From DATKLX01 sp035542155 (GTDB lineage Bacteria; Chloroflexota; Anaerolineae; Anaerolineales; Anaerolineaceae): 64,000 bases of DNA. Each line of letters begins with the position of its first letter. Position 1 is the first letter of the stretch. The translations under genes and the position numbers were made by a program. This document shows positions 8,595 to 17,096 of this stretch, piece by piece. The stretch is from the NCBI GenBank assembly GCA_035542155.1, contig DATKLX010000230.1, forward strand, positions 25,607-89,606. The letters are read 5' to 3'. The notes below the pieces were generated by a model. It made no database searches, had not been told where the DNA came from, and saw only the letters and a list, made by a program, of their open reading frames with translations.

Positions 8595-9570
8595 AGTCCT
8601 TCTGTGCAGCGATCACTTCTGGATAGTCGTCGTGGGCGATCCCCAGCCCCTCCAGCAGGTTGCGGATGGTGTTCCAATGCACCCGTTCCCAGGCCGCCGG
8701 GCTGGAGTTCGAGTTGTGCGGCGCGAGCATCACCAGCTCCATCCCCAGCAGCGGGCTGTCCAACGGCAGCGGCTCGATTTCGAACACGTCCAGGGCGGCC
8801 CCCGCCAGCCGTTTCTCCCGCAGGGCAGGGATCAGCGCGCTTTCCTCGACGATCGGCCCCCGGGCCGTGTTGATCAGCACCGCGTGCGCCTGGACGTGCT
8901 GCAGAGTTTCCGCGTTGATCAGGTGAAAGGAGCTCGGATTTAAATCGCAGTTGACGCTGATAAAATCTGCGCGGGAGATTAGCCCGGTCAGGCTCACCAT
9001 TTCGACCCCAAACTCGGCGATGAAATCCGGGGCGATCTCGACGATGTCGTTGCCGAGGATGCGCATGCCGAACCCGCGCGCCCGGCGAATGACCGCCTTA
9101 CCCACGTTCCCCACCCCAATCACCCCCAGGGTGCACTCCGAAAGGGAGCGTCCGGGGATTTTCTGCCACTCGCCTCGCTTCATCGCCGTGTCCATCCACG
9201 GCTGCTGCCGCGCGAAGGCCAGCATGTAGCCCAGTACGCTGTCCGCGACCGGCAGGGTAAACGCATTGGGGGTGTTGCGCACCAGCACCCCCAGCCGGGC
9301 AGCCGCTGCAAGGTCGATCGAATCGATCCCCGTCCCCCATTTGGAGATCACCTTGAGCCGCGGCAGGCAGGCCTCCAGCGCGCGCTCCGTGAAACGGTCG
9401 TCCCCGCAGATTGCCCCATCGAACCTCCCAGCGTACCCGAGGATCTCGGCTTCGGACAATCTTTCGCGAACTTCTGGTACAATCAGATCCAGCCCGTAGG
9501 CCGCGAAAACCGGGCGGAAACGCTCGACATATGGGATCAGATATGGGGCGGACAGTAGAACAGTGTGCAT
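8584..9570 (-). CDS. D-isomer 2-hydroxyacid dehydrogenase (phosphoglycerate dehydrogenase-like)
   Basis: 328 residues. The Rossmann motif GVIGVGNVGKAVIRRA is near residue 148, NTARGPIVEE near 234 carries the catalytic Arg, DVFEIEPLPLDSPLL carries the Glu, and APHNS near 287 the catalytic His. These show an NAD(P)-dependent D-2-hydroxyacid dehydrogenase. There is no ACT or regulatory domain, so it is shorter than SerA and probably a specialised enzyme of this operon. First gene behind the promoter at 9616-9644. Confidence 0.85.
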   Translation of the reverse strand: MHTVLLSAPYLIPYVERFRPVFAAYGLDLIVPEVRERLSEAEILGYAGRFDGAICGDDRFTERALEACLPRLKVISKWGTGIDSIDLAAAARLGVLVRNTPNAFTLPVADSVLGYMLAFARQQPWMDTAMKRGEWQKIPGRSLSECTLGVIGVGNVGKAVIRRARGFGMRILGNDIVEIAPDFIAEFGVEMVSLTGLISRADFISVNCDLNPSSFHLINAETLQHVQAHAVLINTARGPIVEESALIPALREKRLAGAALDVFEIEPLPLDSPLLGMELVMLAPHNSNSSPAAWERVHWNTIRNLLEGLGIAHDDYPEVIAAQKDYGR

Positions 9571-9615
9571 GAACGATTTTCCAATTTTTGCGGCGTCTGG
9601 TGAAGTTCGTTTGAG

Positions 9616-9644
9616 ATTATACCATCAGGATGAACGGTTAATAA
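9616..9644 (-). promoter_or_regulatory. Sigma70-like promoter of the 3.9-9.6 kb operon
   Basis: On the minus strand a perfect -10 TATAAT (9621-9616) is preceded by a weak -35 TTATTA (9644-9639) at 17 bases. It lies 46 bases upstream of the ATG at 9570 and faces into the operon. Confidence 0.55.
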
Positions 9645-9744
9645 CTGCCCCGGCGGCAAAAAAGGACCGCTCGGGTTATACTCGCTGGATGCAATCATTG
9701 GCCACCGGTTGGTTAGAGATCACAGGAATTTACAGGTTCTATCA

Positions 9745-10776
9745 ATGAAAACCCTTCGCTCGCCCCGTTTTTGGATCGGAATTGCTATCAGTTTCCTCTG
9801 CCTCTGGCTCGCCTTCCGCAACCTGGACTGGAGCGAGATGCAAAACACGTTGTACAATGCCCGCCTCCTCTGGCTCGTCCCGGCCATCCTGATCCAGTTC
9901 CTCGCCGTCTGGACGCGCGCCCGGCGCTGGGCCGCGCTCCTGGATCGCAAGGGCCTGGTAACCAACGCCTTCTGGTCGCATAGCATCGGCTTTCTCTTCA
10001 CCAACGTCCTGCCCTTCCGCCTGGGGGAGGCGGCCCGCGCAGTGGTCATGTCCGAACGCAGCAACATTCCCTTTTTTCAGGTCGCCGCCTCGATCCTGGT
10101 CGAGCGTATCCTCGACGTCGCCATCGTGCTGATCGGCCTGGCGGGCGTGCTGCCCTTCATCCCGCAGATCCCCCCCCTGATATCCAGGGCAGGCCTGACC
10201 TTTGGGGCCATCGTGGTCGTCGCCCTGATCGTCCTGGCCATCGTCGTCCGCTTCCGCTCTTTCGGCGAGCGCGTCCTCAGCGCCTTCCTCAAGCGCCTGC
10301 CCTTCCTCCCCGCCAATGCGATCATGGGCCGCTGGCGCGAACTGGTCGATGGTCTCGCTCCCCTGCTGCGCTGGCGCAGCGCCGGAGCAGCGATCTTCTG
10401 GACGATCGCCGCCTGGGCCTGCTCGCTTTCGATCTACTGGTTCGTCATGCGCGCTTTCCAGCCCGACGCGACCTGGATCGAGGCCATTTTTATTATCGTC
10501 ACCCTCGCCCTGGCGATCAGCATCCCTTCCAGCCCGGGGTTCATCGGCGTCTTCCAGTACGCCGGGCAGCAAGCTCTCGTTCTGCCCTTCGCCGGGAAAT
10601 ATTCCGACTCCACTGCCCTGGCGATCACCATGGTTGCCTGGCTGGTCTATTTCGTGATCACCACCTTGCTTGGCATGGTCGCGCTCTGGCAGATGGGCGA
10701 ATCCTTCAGCAAGATCGGGCGTTTAATCTCGTCCCGCGCCTCGAAACCCGGCGAAAACCTCGCCCAGGAAGAGTAA
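9745..10776 (+). CDS. Lysylphosphatidylglycerol synthase TM-region/flippase-like membrane protein
   Basis: 343 residues and about eight hydrophobic segments. It starts MKTLRSPRFWIGIAISF, and has LPFRLGEAARAVVMSER near residue 95 (the RxGExxR pattern of the UPF0104/LPG_synthase_TM family), and SIPSSPGFIGVFQYAGQQAL in the C-terminal half. Family members move or modify lipids at the membrane. It is the only plus-strand gene between 0.6 and 37 kb, so it has its own promoter; a TATACT at about 9686 is a candidate -10. An ATG at 9709 is in frame but less likely. Confidence 0.8.
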   Translation: MKTLRSPRFWIGIAISFLCLWLAFRNLDWSEMQNTLYNARLLWLVPAILIQFLAVWTRARRWAALLDRKGLVTNAFWSHSIGFLFTNVLPFRLGEAARAVVMSERSNIPFFQVAASILVERILDVAIVLIGLAGVLPFIPQIPPLISRAGLTFGAIVVVALIVLAIVVRFRSFGERVLSAFLKRLPFLPANAIMGRWRELVDGLAPLLRWRSAGAAIFWTIAAWACSLSIYWFVMRAFQPDATWIEAIFIIVTLALAISIPSSPGFIGVFQYAGQQALVLPFAGKYSDSTALAITMVAWLVYFVITTLLGMVALWQMGESFSKIGRLISSRASKPGENLAQEE

Positions 10777-10814
10777 TTCTCGTTCCCAGGCTCCCACGAC
10801 CGCAGGAAATTCCA

Positions 10815-11477
10815 CTACTTCTTCCCCATCAGATAATCCACGATCCCAAAATCCAGCTCGTTATCGATATCCCACGCCTCGGCGGCGTCGATCTCGAACA
10901 GCATAGGCCGCTCCCCCAACCGGTTGCGCCGCTGCTCCAGCGTCGCCCGTGTGAACAGGTACAGGCACGAGTTTTCCTCGTAGATCGGCGGCAGGTCCTG
11001 CGTGCGCAGCAGGATCGCCGGGTTGTGGTTCACCGGCCGTCCCAGCGCGTCCCACAGCCGCGTCTGCACCCTCGTCACCGAAAAGAGCGAATCGTAAGCC
11101 GGGTATTGCTCGAGTAGCGCGCGGATCGCCCGCGAGATCGTCTCAGCCCGCAGCAGCGGGTTGGTGCTGTGCGTCTGCAGGTAGAAATCCGCCGCGACCT
11201 GGGCCGTATCGTACAGCAGGATCTCGTTCATCGGCACGTTGCCGGCCCGCAGCCGTTCCGGCCGATCCAGGCAGGCCACCAGCGGAAAAAATTCCTTCAG
11301 CCCCGCGGCAATCACCGGGCTGTCCGTGTCCACCACCACCTGGGCGATCTCCTCACAGGCCAGGAGCGTGGTGAGGATGTGCTGGTAGAGCGGCCTGCCC
11401 CCGATCAGGCGGTAGTTCTTCCCGGCAACCCGTTCGGAGTGGTGGCGCATGGGAACAAGGGCGACGATTTTGGGCAT
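10815..11477 (-). CDS. Acylneuraminate cytidylyltransferase-like protein
   Basis: 220 residues. VALVPMRHHSERVAGKN at 5-21 is a variant of the NeuA N-terminal nucleotide-binding motif (usual IPARGGSKxxPxKN), and THSTNPLLRAETI matches the TSPLxxxxxI region; VVDTDSPVIA is the DTD motif. It should activate a sugar acid or a related sugar with CTP. The Arg-His-His departure from the canonical ARGGSK suggests a substrate other than Neu5Ac. Last gene of the long leftward cluster, 7 bases after the preceding stop. Confidence 0.75.
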   Translation of the reverse strand: MPKIVALVPMRHHSERVAGKNYRLIGGRPLYQHILTTLLACEEIAQVVVDTDSPVIAAGLKEFFPLVACLDRPERLRAGNVPMNEILLYDTAQVAADFYLQTHSTNPLLRAETISRAIRALLEQYPAYDSLFSVTRVQTRLWDALGRPVNHNPAILLRTQDLPPIYEENSCLYLFTRATLEQRRNRLGERPMLFEIDAAEAWDIDNELDFGIVDYLMGKK

Positions 11478-11484
11478 TGGTTTT

Positions 11485-13110
11485 TCAATCCTCCTCCAGC
11501 AGAAACGGTTTCCCCATCAGGATGCCCTCCAGGATGACGCGCATGGTGGCGGAGTTTTCCGGGAGGAGATCCGTCCAGGCAAACCGTTTCAATCTCACGA
11601 ATCCTCGCCAGACGCCATCTTCTTCGAGATACTGTCCAAATGGCAGCGACGTGCGGAAGAGCTGGTAATACAGAAAGCGCCGGGCGTTGGAGCGGAATTC
11701 AGCCGGGGCTTCCACCCGCCCGGCGCCCAGGAACTCCTCCAGCCGGGCGCGGAAGTCCGCGCTGTCCCGCGGGAGATAGACGACCGGCTGCCGGGTAAAG
11801 CGCGCCTTGCCCCCCGAGAGAACTGGCAATCCCAGAATCGCCGCCTCCAGCCCGATCGTTGAGTTATAGATCATCACGAACTTGGAGCGCTGGATCAGCT
11901 CGTACGAGCTGAAATATTCCTGCGCATCGACGAACAGCACGTTCGGCTCTTCGTTGACCCGGTTTTTCAGCACCCAATCCCGCACGCTCTCGCGGCTCTC
12001 TTTGCCCGGCCGGGATTCGTCCGGATGGGCCCGGATGACGAAGAACGTCTCCGGATGCGCGCGGATCGCCTCTCGAACCGCGTCCAGCCAGGCGAACATA
12101 TCGGAGAATATCACGTTGGCGTGCCCCTGGCTGGTATCGAACACCACGTTGGTGAACACCGGGACGATCTGCTTGAATTTCCCGGCCCGCTCCCAGAAGT
12201 CGTCTCCCAGGCTGCGGATCTCCGGCCAGAAGCGGATCCCCGCCATGCTGAAATTCCCGTGGAAGCGCTGCACCAGATAGGCGTCCAGCCTGGCATTTTG
12301 TTCCGCGGAAAGCCCGAAATCCGCCGGAATCTCGATCGGATAGGCGGTTGCCTCGCCCTCCGTAAAGAAAGCGCTGGTTGGCTGCAGCGCCACCTCGTGG
12401 GCGATCACCCGGATCCCCCGCTGGCGGGCGATCCAGCGCGCCGTCGCCTCGGGATAGAACATCCCGTTGAACACCACCACCGCCTGCGGCCGCGCTTCCT
12501 CGACCAGCGACTGGAACTGTTCCGCCACCCGCCAGGCCGAGAGAATGTACTGGCGGTAGAAGTACAGCGTCGCGGCGTCGGGTTCCAGGTGGTGCCGGCG
12601 CAGGATCCAGCGCAGCGATGGCAGCACGATCTGGCCCAGGGGGATGTCGCACTTCGTGAAATCAATCAGCCCGTCCAGGTCGAGCCGCTCCAGCTCTTGC
12701 TCCAGCTCAGGATCGTGGGTTTCCTCGAACAAGCGGATCTCGGCCCTGTGGTACAGGGTCAGCGATTCTTCCACGCAGGCCATGCAGGGCGGCACTGCCT
12801 CTGGCCGGCTGCGGTCGGTGCCCAATACGCAGGGGGTCATCGCGGATTGGCAGACGAAATGGATCACCGGGATGCCCTGCAGTCGCAGCGCCCAGCCGGT
12901 CAGCAGCCCGTACGCCGCATTCAGGCTTAAACGGGTCAGCCGCGTCGAAGCGTTGAACACGATCACCGGCTGGATATCCGGCAAGGATGGGCTATGCTCC
13001 GCGACCTGGCCCGCCATCTGCGCCACGCCGCGCCGGACGCCGCGGTCGACCCACAGCTCCTGCAGCCTTTTAGCGATCGTTTTCGTCGATGGAAGTCTCA
13101 ACCGGATCAA
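11485..13110 (-). CDS. Capsule-polysaccharide-biosynthesis-like (GT-B) protein
   Basis: About 541 residues. The second half has FVIRAHPDE, then a gap, FVDAQEYFSSYELIQRS, and VMIYNSTIGLEAAILGLPVL, the pattern of capsule synthesis/Kdo-transferase-like and CDP-glycerol-transferase-like GT-B proteins (RxHP plus NSTxGLEA). A Cys pair in PPCMACVEE near residue 110 is unusual. The start is uncertain: no ATG is close, and TTG at 13110 lies 10 bases after the NeuB stop. Likely a cytoplasmic transferase in the nonulosonic-acid block. Confidence 0.6.
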   Translation of the reverse strand: MIRLRLPSTKTIAKRLQELWVDRGVRRGVAQMAGQVAEHSPSLPDIQPVIVFNASTRLTRLSLNAAYGLLTGWALRLQGIPVIHFVCQSAMTPCVLGTDRSRPEAVPPCMACVEESLTLYHRAEIRLFEETHDPELEQELERLDLDGLIDFTKCDIPLGQIVLPSLRWILRRHHLEPDAATLYFYRQYILSAWRVAEQFQSLVEEARPQAVVVFNGMFYPEATARWIARQRGIRVIAHEVALQPTSAFFTEGEATAYPIEIPADFGLSAEQNARLDAYLVQRFHGNFSMAGIRFWPEIRSLGDDFWERAGKFKQIVPVFTNVVFDTSQGHANVIFSDMFAWLDAVREAIRAHPETFFVIRAHPDESRPGKESRESVRDWVLKNRVNEEPNVLFVDAQEYFSSYELIQRSKFVMIYNSTIGLEAAILGLPVLSGGKARFTRQPVVYLPRDSADFRARLEEFLGAGRVEAPAEFRSNARRFLYYQLFRTSLPFGQYLEEDGVWRGFVRLKRFAWTDLLPENSATMRVILEGILMGKPFLLEED

Positions 13111-13119
13111 TCTCGCGAT

Positions 13120-14001
13120 CTAGCTGGCGTTTTGGACCCGGCGCAGCCTTTTCAGCGACGGCATCTCGCTGTCATAGACTTTCTTCACCCCATCTCCCAG
13201 CGATTGTTCGGTCACGCGGATGTACTTCACCAGCCGCTCGAACCCGCCCGGCTCGACCGACGCCGCCTGGTCGCTGCCCCACATCGCCCGGTCGAGGGTG
13301 ATGTGCCGCTCCACCAGGCACGCCCCCATCGCCACTGCCAGCACCGAAGGGATCAACCCCACTTCGTGCCCCGAGTACCCGATCGGGCAGGGAAAGGCGT
13401 CGCGCAGGGTCTGGATCATGCGCAGGTTGAGCTCTTCTGGCTCGCAGGGATAGGTACTGGTCGTGTGGGTAATCGCCAGGTTTTCCATCTCCAGGCAGCT
13501 CACCGCCTCGCGGATCTCGGCCATGGTCGACATCCCGGTCGAGAGGATCACCGGCCGGCCCGTCGCGCGCAACCGGCGGAGCAGGTCGTGATCGGTCAGC
13601 GAGGCCGAAGGGACCTTGTAACACACCGGGTTGTACGGCTCGAGAAAATCGACCGAGGGCTCGTCCCACACCGAGGCGAACCAGGTGATCCCCATCTCTT
13701 TGGCGTACCGGTCGACCTCGCGGTACTCTTCCGCGCCAAACTCGACCTTATACCGGTAATCCAGATAGGTGATATAACCCCAGGGCGTCTCGCGCATCTG
13801 CCCGCGCTGCTGGGGCGGCACGCACAGCTCCGGGGTCCGTTTCTGGAGCTTGACCGCGTCCACCCCGGCGTGTTTCGCCGCCTGGATCAACTGCCTGGCG
13901 ATCTCCAGATCCCCATTGTGGTTGATCCCGATTTCGGAGACAATGTAGGTCGGGTGTCTATCGCCGATCAGGCGGTCTCCAATCCGTAACTCTCGTTGCA
14001 T
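13120..14001 (-). CDS. NeuB-family synthase lacking the C-terminal SAF domain
   Basis: 293 residues. IVSEIGINHNGDLEIARQLI near residue 20, DAVKLQKRTPE, ILSTGMSTMAEI and IGYSGHE are the hallmarks of N-acetylneuraminate synthase-type TIM barrels, which condense PEP with an N-acyl-hexosamine. Normal NeuB proteins are about 345-350 residues with an antifreeze-like SAF domain; this one ends right after the barrel (SLKRLRRVQNAS). The SAF domain usually completes the partner subunit's active site. A second, SAF-containing NeuB lies at 25706. Confidence 0.85.
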   Translation of the reverse strand: MQRELRIGDRLIGDRHPTYIVSEIGINHNGDLEIARQLIQAAKHAGVDAVKLQKRTPELCVPPQQRGQMRETPWGYITYLDYRYKVEFGAEEYREVDRYAKEMGITWFASVWDEPSVDFLEPYNPVCYKVPSASLTDHDLLRRLRATGRPVILSTGMSTMAEIREAVSCLEMENLAITHTTSTYPCEPEELNLRMIQTLRDAFPCPIGYSGHEVGLIPSVLAVAMGACLVERHITLDRAMWGSDQAASVEPGGFERLVKYIRVTEQSLGDGVKKVYDSEMPSLKRLRRVQNAS

Positions 14002-14004
14002 GGC

Positions 14005-15234
14005 TTAAGCGCTCCTTTCGGTCATTTTTTGCATGATTAGATCGCACAGCTCGCGGACGGCCCCGTGCCCACCCTTGCGCGTCAGCACCAGGTCGGCCTG
14101 GCTCAGCACGTTGAGGTGCGCATCGGCGACCGCCACCGCGCAGGCCACCAATGGAAAACAGGGCAGATCGTTGATATCGTTGCCCACGTAGACCGCCCGC
14201 GCGGGATCGATCTTTTCCTCGGCCAGGTAACTGCTCAATGCGGTGGCTTTATCATTGATCCCTTGCAGCACCGGCACCTTGATTTTCTTACAGCGCGCTG
14301 TGACCACCGGGTTGGTTTCCTTCGAGAGCACCAGGGCGCGAATCCCCGTGGCCCGCCGCAGGAGCTCCAGACCGTACCCATCACTGCGGTTCGCCGCCAC
14401 CTGCTCGCGCCCCGTCTCGTCCACCCAAACCCGATCATCGGTCATCACGCCGTCGAAATCGAACACGATCAGCTCGATCTGCTCTGGCAGCGGGCGGGGG
14501 AGCTTCCCCGGGGTGACCATCTCCAGCGGTTCCTGGCGCAGATTCTTCTCCGCCCGCTCCAGGTCCGCCAGCTTATCGATATCCACCGTATAGCGCGGAT
14601 CGATCATTAGCGGCAGGATCACCGTACCGCTCATTGAGCCCTGCTCCAAAATCGTCCGCGGGCGAATCGCATCGATATGCCCGGTCTGCCAGTAGACCGG
14701 CGGCAGGTTCTGCCGCGGCGCGTTGTACGGCTCGGCAATCCCCTCCACGCTCAGCAGCGGGCGCATCACCCGGTCTTCGATCAGCCACATTTTGTACGGG
14801 TTTTGACCCGCCGGCACTACCCCGCGGACCGAATCGGCCTCCGGGTTTTCCCTTAACAGCGCCACCGCCCGGTCGACCAGGTCCCGCGGCCGCACCGGCG
14901 AGGTCGGCCGGAGCTGCACCACGATCTCCGGGCAGTAACCTTCGTGCTCCTGCAGCCAGGTCAGCGCGTGGACGAACACCGGCAGGTCGGTGGTCTGGTC
15001 CTGGGCGAATTCCGCCGGGCGCAGGAAGGGCGTCTCCGCGCCGTATTCGCGCGCCACCGCGGAGATCTCCTCATCGTCGGTCGAGACGATCACCCGCGTC
15101 ACGCTCTGCGCCTGCCGGGCGGCCGCGATGCTGTAGGCGATGAGCGGATGGCCCAGAAAGCCGCGCAGGTTCTTGCGCGGGATGCCCTTCGAACCGCCGC
15201 GCGCGGGGATCACCGCCAGGACTCCGGCTACCAT
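14005..15234 (-). CDS. CMP-sugar cytidylyltransferase fused to a KdsC-like HAD phosphatase
   Basis: 409 residues in two domains. Residues 1-230: VIPARGGSKGIPRKN, DDEEISAVAREYGAE and LRPTSPVR, a canonical NeuA-type cytidylyltransferase. Residues ~250-409: VFDFDGVMTDDRVW (HAD nucleophile Asp pair), LSKETN, and VGNDINDLPCF (metal-binding Asp pair), a KdsC-like phosphatase. The order fits consecutive steps: NeuB or a 9-phosphate synthase product is dephosphorylated, then activated with CTP. The gene overlaps the upstream SDR by 7 bases and ends 3 bases before the NeuB start. Confidence 0.85.
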   Translation of the reverse strand: MVAGVLAVIPARGGSKGIPRKNLRGFLGHPLIAYSIAAARQAQSVTRVIVSTDDEEISAVAREYGAETPFLRPAEFAQDQTTDLPVFVHALTWLQEHEGYCPEIVVQLRPTSPVRPRDLVDRAVALLRENPEADSVRGVVPAGQNPYKMWLIEDRVMRPLLSVEGIAEPYNAPRQNLPPVYWQTGHIDAIRPRTILEQGSMSGTVILPLMIDPRYTVDIDKLADLERAEKNLRQEPLEMVTPGKLPRPLPEQIELIVFDFDGVMTDDRVWVDETGREQVAANRSDGYGLELLRRATGIRALVLSKETNPVVTARCKKIKVPVLQGINDKATALSSYLAEEKIDPARAVYVGNDINDLPCFPLVACAVAVADAHLNVLSQADLVLTRKGGHGAVRELCDLIMQKMTERSA

Positions 15235-16058
15235 GCCGTCCAGCCCCCGTCAACTACCAGGTTGGAACCGGTCATATACGAAGATGCCTCCGAGGCCAGG
15301 AACAGCACCGCTCCGTTCATCTCATTCTTGTGCGCCATCCGCCCCATCACTGTCCGCGCCGAATAATTGCGCACGAAAGCCTCATCGTGGTTGTTGAACA
15401 CCCCGCCGGGGGTCAGCGAATTGACACGGATATTCTTGCCGGCGTAATAGGTCGCCAGGTAATGGGTCAGGCCGAGCACCCCCGCTTTGGTCACCGAATA
15501 GAATACGGGCTTGTACGACTGCACGGCCTGCCCGGGGCGCTGGTAAATGCGCTGGTCCGGCCCCACTAGCCCGTAGGTCGAGCAGATGTTGATGATCGAG
15601 CCGTGGTCCTGGGCCAGCATCGGTCGCACCGCCGCCTGGCAGCACAGGAACATGCCGGTCAGGTTGACGTTCAGCGCCTGGTTCCACGCTTCGAGCGGAT
15701 AGCTCTCGAAGGCGTTGGCCCCCTGCTCGGATTGGTGTTCCTGGTCGAACTTGGGATCCATCGCTGCGCTGTTGACCAGGATGTCCACCCGCCCAAAAGC
15801 TCGCAGCGCCTGGTCCACCATCGCCTGCGTCGATCCCGGGCTCGTCACGTCGACCTCGACCCCGATCGCCTCGTACCCGGCCCGGCGCAGCCCTTCCGCC
15901 GCCTGCCGGACGGCCGTTCCATTGATATCGGCCACGACCACCTTCGCCCCGGCTTCCGCCAGGGTGCGGCTGAATTCGCTCCCCAGCAGCCCGACGCCGC
16001 CGGTGACGATGGCCACCTGCTCGCTCAAATCGAAATAAGTCTGGATTGGTTCTGTCAT
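15228..16058 (-). CDS. Short-chain dehydrogenase, PtmA-like
   Basis: 276 residues from the ATG at 16058, which has GGA 7 bases upstream; a TTG at 16070 is an alternative. IVTGGVGLLGSEFSRTL is the NAD(P) motif, LVNSAAMDP the NNAG variant, STYGLVGPDQRIY and YSVTKAGVLGL give the Ser and Tyr/Lys. The ICSTYGLVGPDQRIY stretch resembles PtmA-type oxidoreductases found with NeuA/NeuB genes in legionaminic-acid loci; the assignment is from memory. Neighbouring NeuA, NeuB and Gfo genes support a nonulosonic-acid role. Confidence 0.8.
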   Translation of the reverse strand: MTEPIQTYFDLSEQVAIVTGGVGLLGSEFSRTLAEAGAKVVVADINGTAVRQAAEGLRRAGYEAIGVEVDVTSPGSTQAMVDQALRAFGRVDILVNSAAMDPKFDQEHQSEQGANAFESYPLEAWNQALNVNLTGMFLCCQAAVRPMLAQDHGSIINICSTYGLVGPDQRIYQRPGQAVQSYKPVFYSVTKAGVLGLTHYLATYYAGKNIRVNSLTPGGVFNNHDEAFVRNYSARTVMGRMAHKNEMNGAVLFLASEASSYMTGSNLVVDGGWTAW

Positions 16059-16109
16059 GCGCTTTTCCAATACACAAGATCTTTTTGGACTCAGGTTTTA
16101 AATAACCTC

Positions 16110-17096
16110 TCAAAGCTGGACCGTTCGGCCGCTTTGCGCCGCCTCGTGGATCGCCAGCGCCAGGTGCAGCGCCCGCTCGCCGTCCGCCAGCGTACAGACC
16201 GACTGCGCTGCTCCCCGGATCACCTCACGGAAATGGCGCAGCTCGTCGAGGAAGAGTGTGTTGCGTTCGAACCCCTCCGGCGGCGGGCAGATCTCCCAGA
16301 CCTGCGCCGAAGCCCGGTACAAACGCGCGGCGCCATCTGCATTGTCCCAGCGCAGCGTCCCCTGCGTCCCGATGATTTCCAGCCTGTGCGTGGGCGGTTG
16401 TTGATTATAATCCAGGTGCAGGCTTCCCAGGCACCCGCTGGCAAAATGCAGCCCGATCTCAGCCGTGTCCTCGACCGTAAGCTCCAGGTCGCCGAGCCTG
16501 CCGGTCATCGCCATCACCCCGTCGACCTCGCCCAGCAGCCAGCGCAGGTAGTCCAGCGGGTGCGAGAGGGTCAGCACCACCCCCCCGCCCAGGTCGCCGC
16601 GCGCGCTGTACGAGCGGCGGTAATCTTCCCAGGGATGCCAGTTGGGCAGGTATTCTCCCCAATGGGCCCGCGCGCTGAGCGGCCGGCCGATGGCCCCATC
16701 TCGCAGCCAGCTCTCGGCCTGGCGCAGCCCGGGGTGAAAGCGGAACTGGAAACCGGCCAGCGCCTGGACGTGGTTCTTTTCCAAACTGGCTTGCAGCTCA
16801 TCGATTCCCTCCAGCGCGTTCGACACCGGCTTTTCGATCAGCAGGTGGCATCCGGCCCGCGCCGCCGACAGCGCTGTCGGCAGGTGCAGCGCCGTCGGGT
16901 TCGCCACGATCACCGCGTCCGGGTGGCGGCGCAGGGCTGCGTCCAGGTCGGTCTCGACCGGGATACCCGCGATCTCGTCCTCTGGCAGCGTGCTCTGCCG
17001 CGTGCGGTAGAGGAGCACGTCCAGCTCCCCCAGCGCGAGCAGGTTGCGCAGGTGGCGGCGGCCGATCGAACCGAATCCGGCGATCAGGAATCTCAT
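16110..17096 (-). CDS. Gfo/Idh/MocA family oxidoreductase
   Basis: 328 residues. FLIAGFGSIGRRHLRNL at the N-terminus is the dinucleotide-binding motif; LLIEKPVSNALEG near residue 93 contains the EKP motif; the C-terminal part (residues ~125 on) is the alpha/beta substrate domain with HPLDYLRWLLGEVDG. NAD(P)-dependent oxidation or reduction of a sugar or sugar nucleotide. It overlaps the upstream gene by ATGA (17093-17096), so translation is coupled. Common in sialic-type sugar clusters beside SDR and NeuB. Confidence 0.85.
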   Translation of the reverse strand: MRFLIAGFGSIGRRHLRNLLALGELDVLLYRTRQSTLPEDEIAGIPVETDLDAALRRHPDAVIVANPTALHLPTALSAARAGCHLLIEKPVSNALEGIDELQASLEKNHVQALAGFQFRFHPGLRQAESWLRDGAIGRPLSARAHWGEYLPNWHPWEDYRRSYSARGDLGGGVVLTLSHPLDYLRWLLGEVDGVMAMTGRLGDLELTVEDTAEIGLHFASGCLGSLHLDYNQQPPTHRLEIIGTQGTLRWDNADGAARLYRASAQVWEICPPPEGFERNTLFLDELRHFREVIRGAAQSVCTLADGERALHLALAIHEAAQSGRTVQL

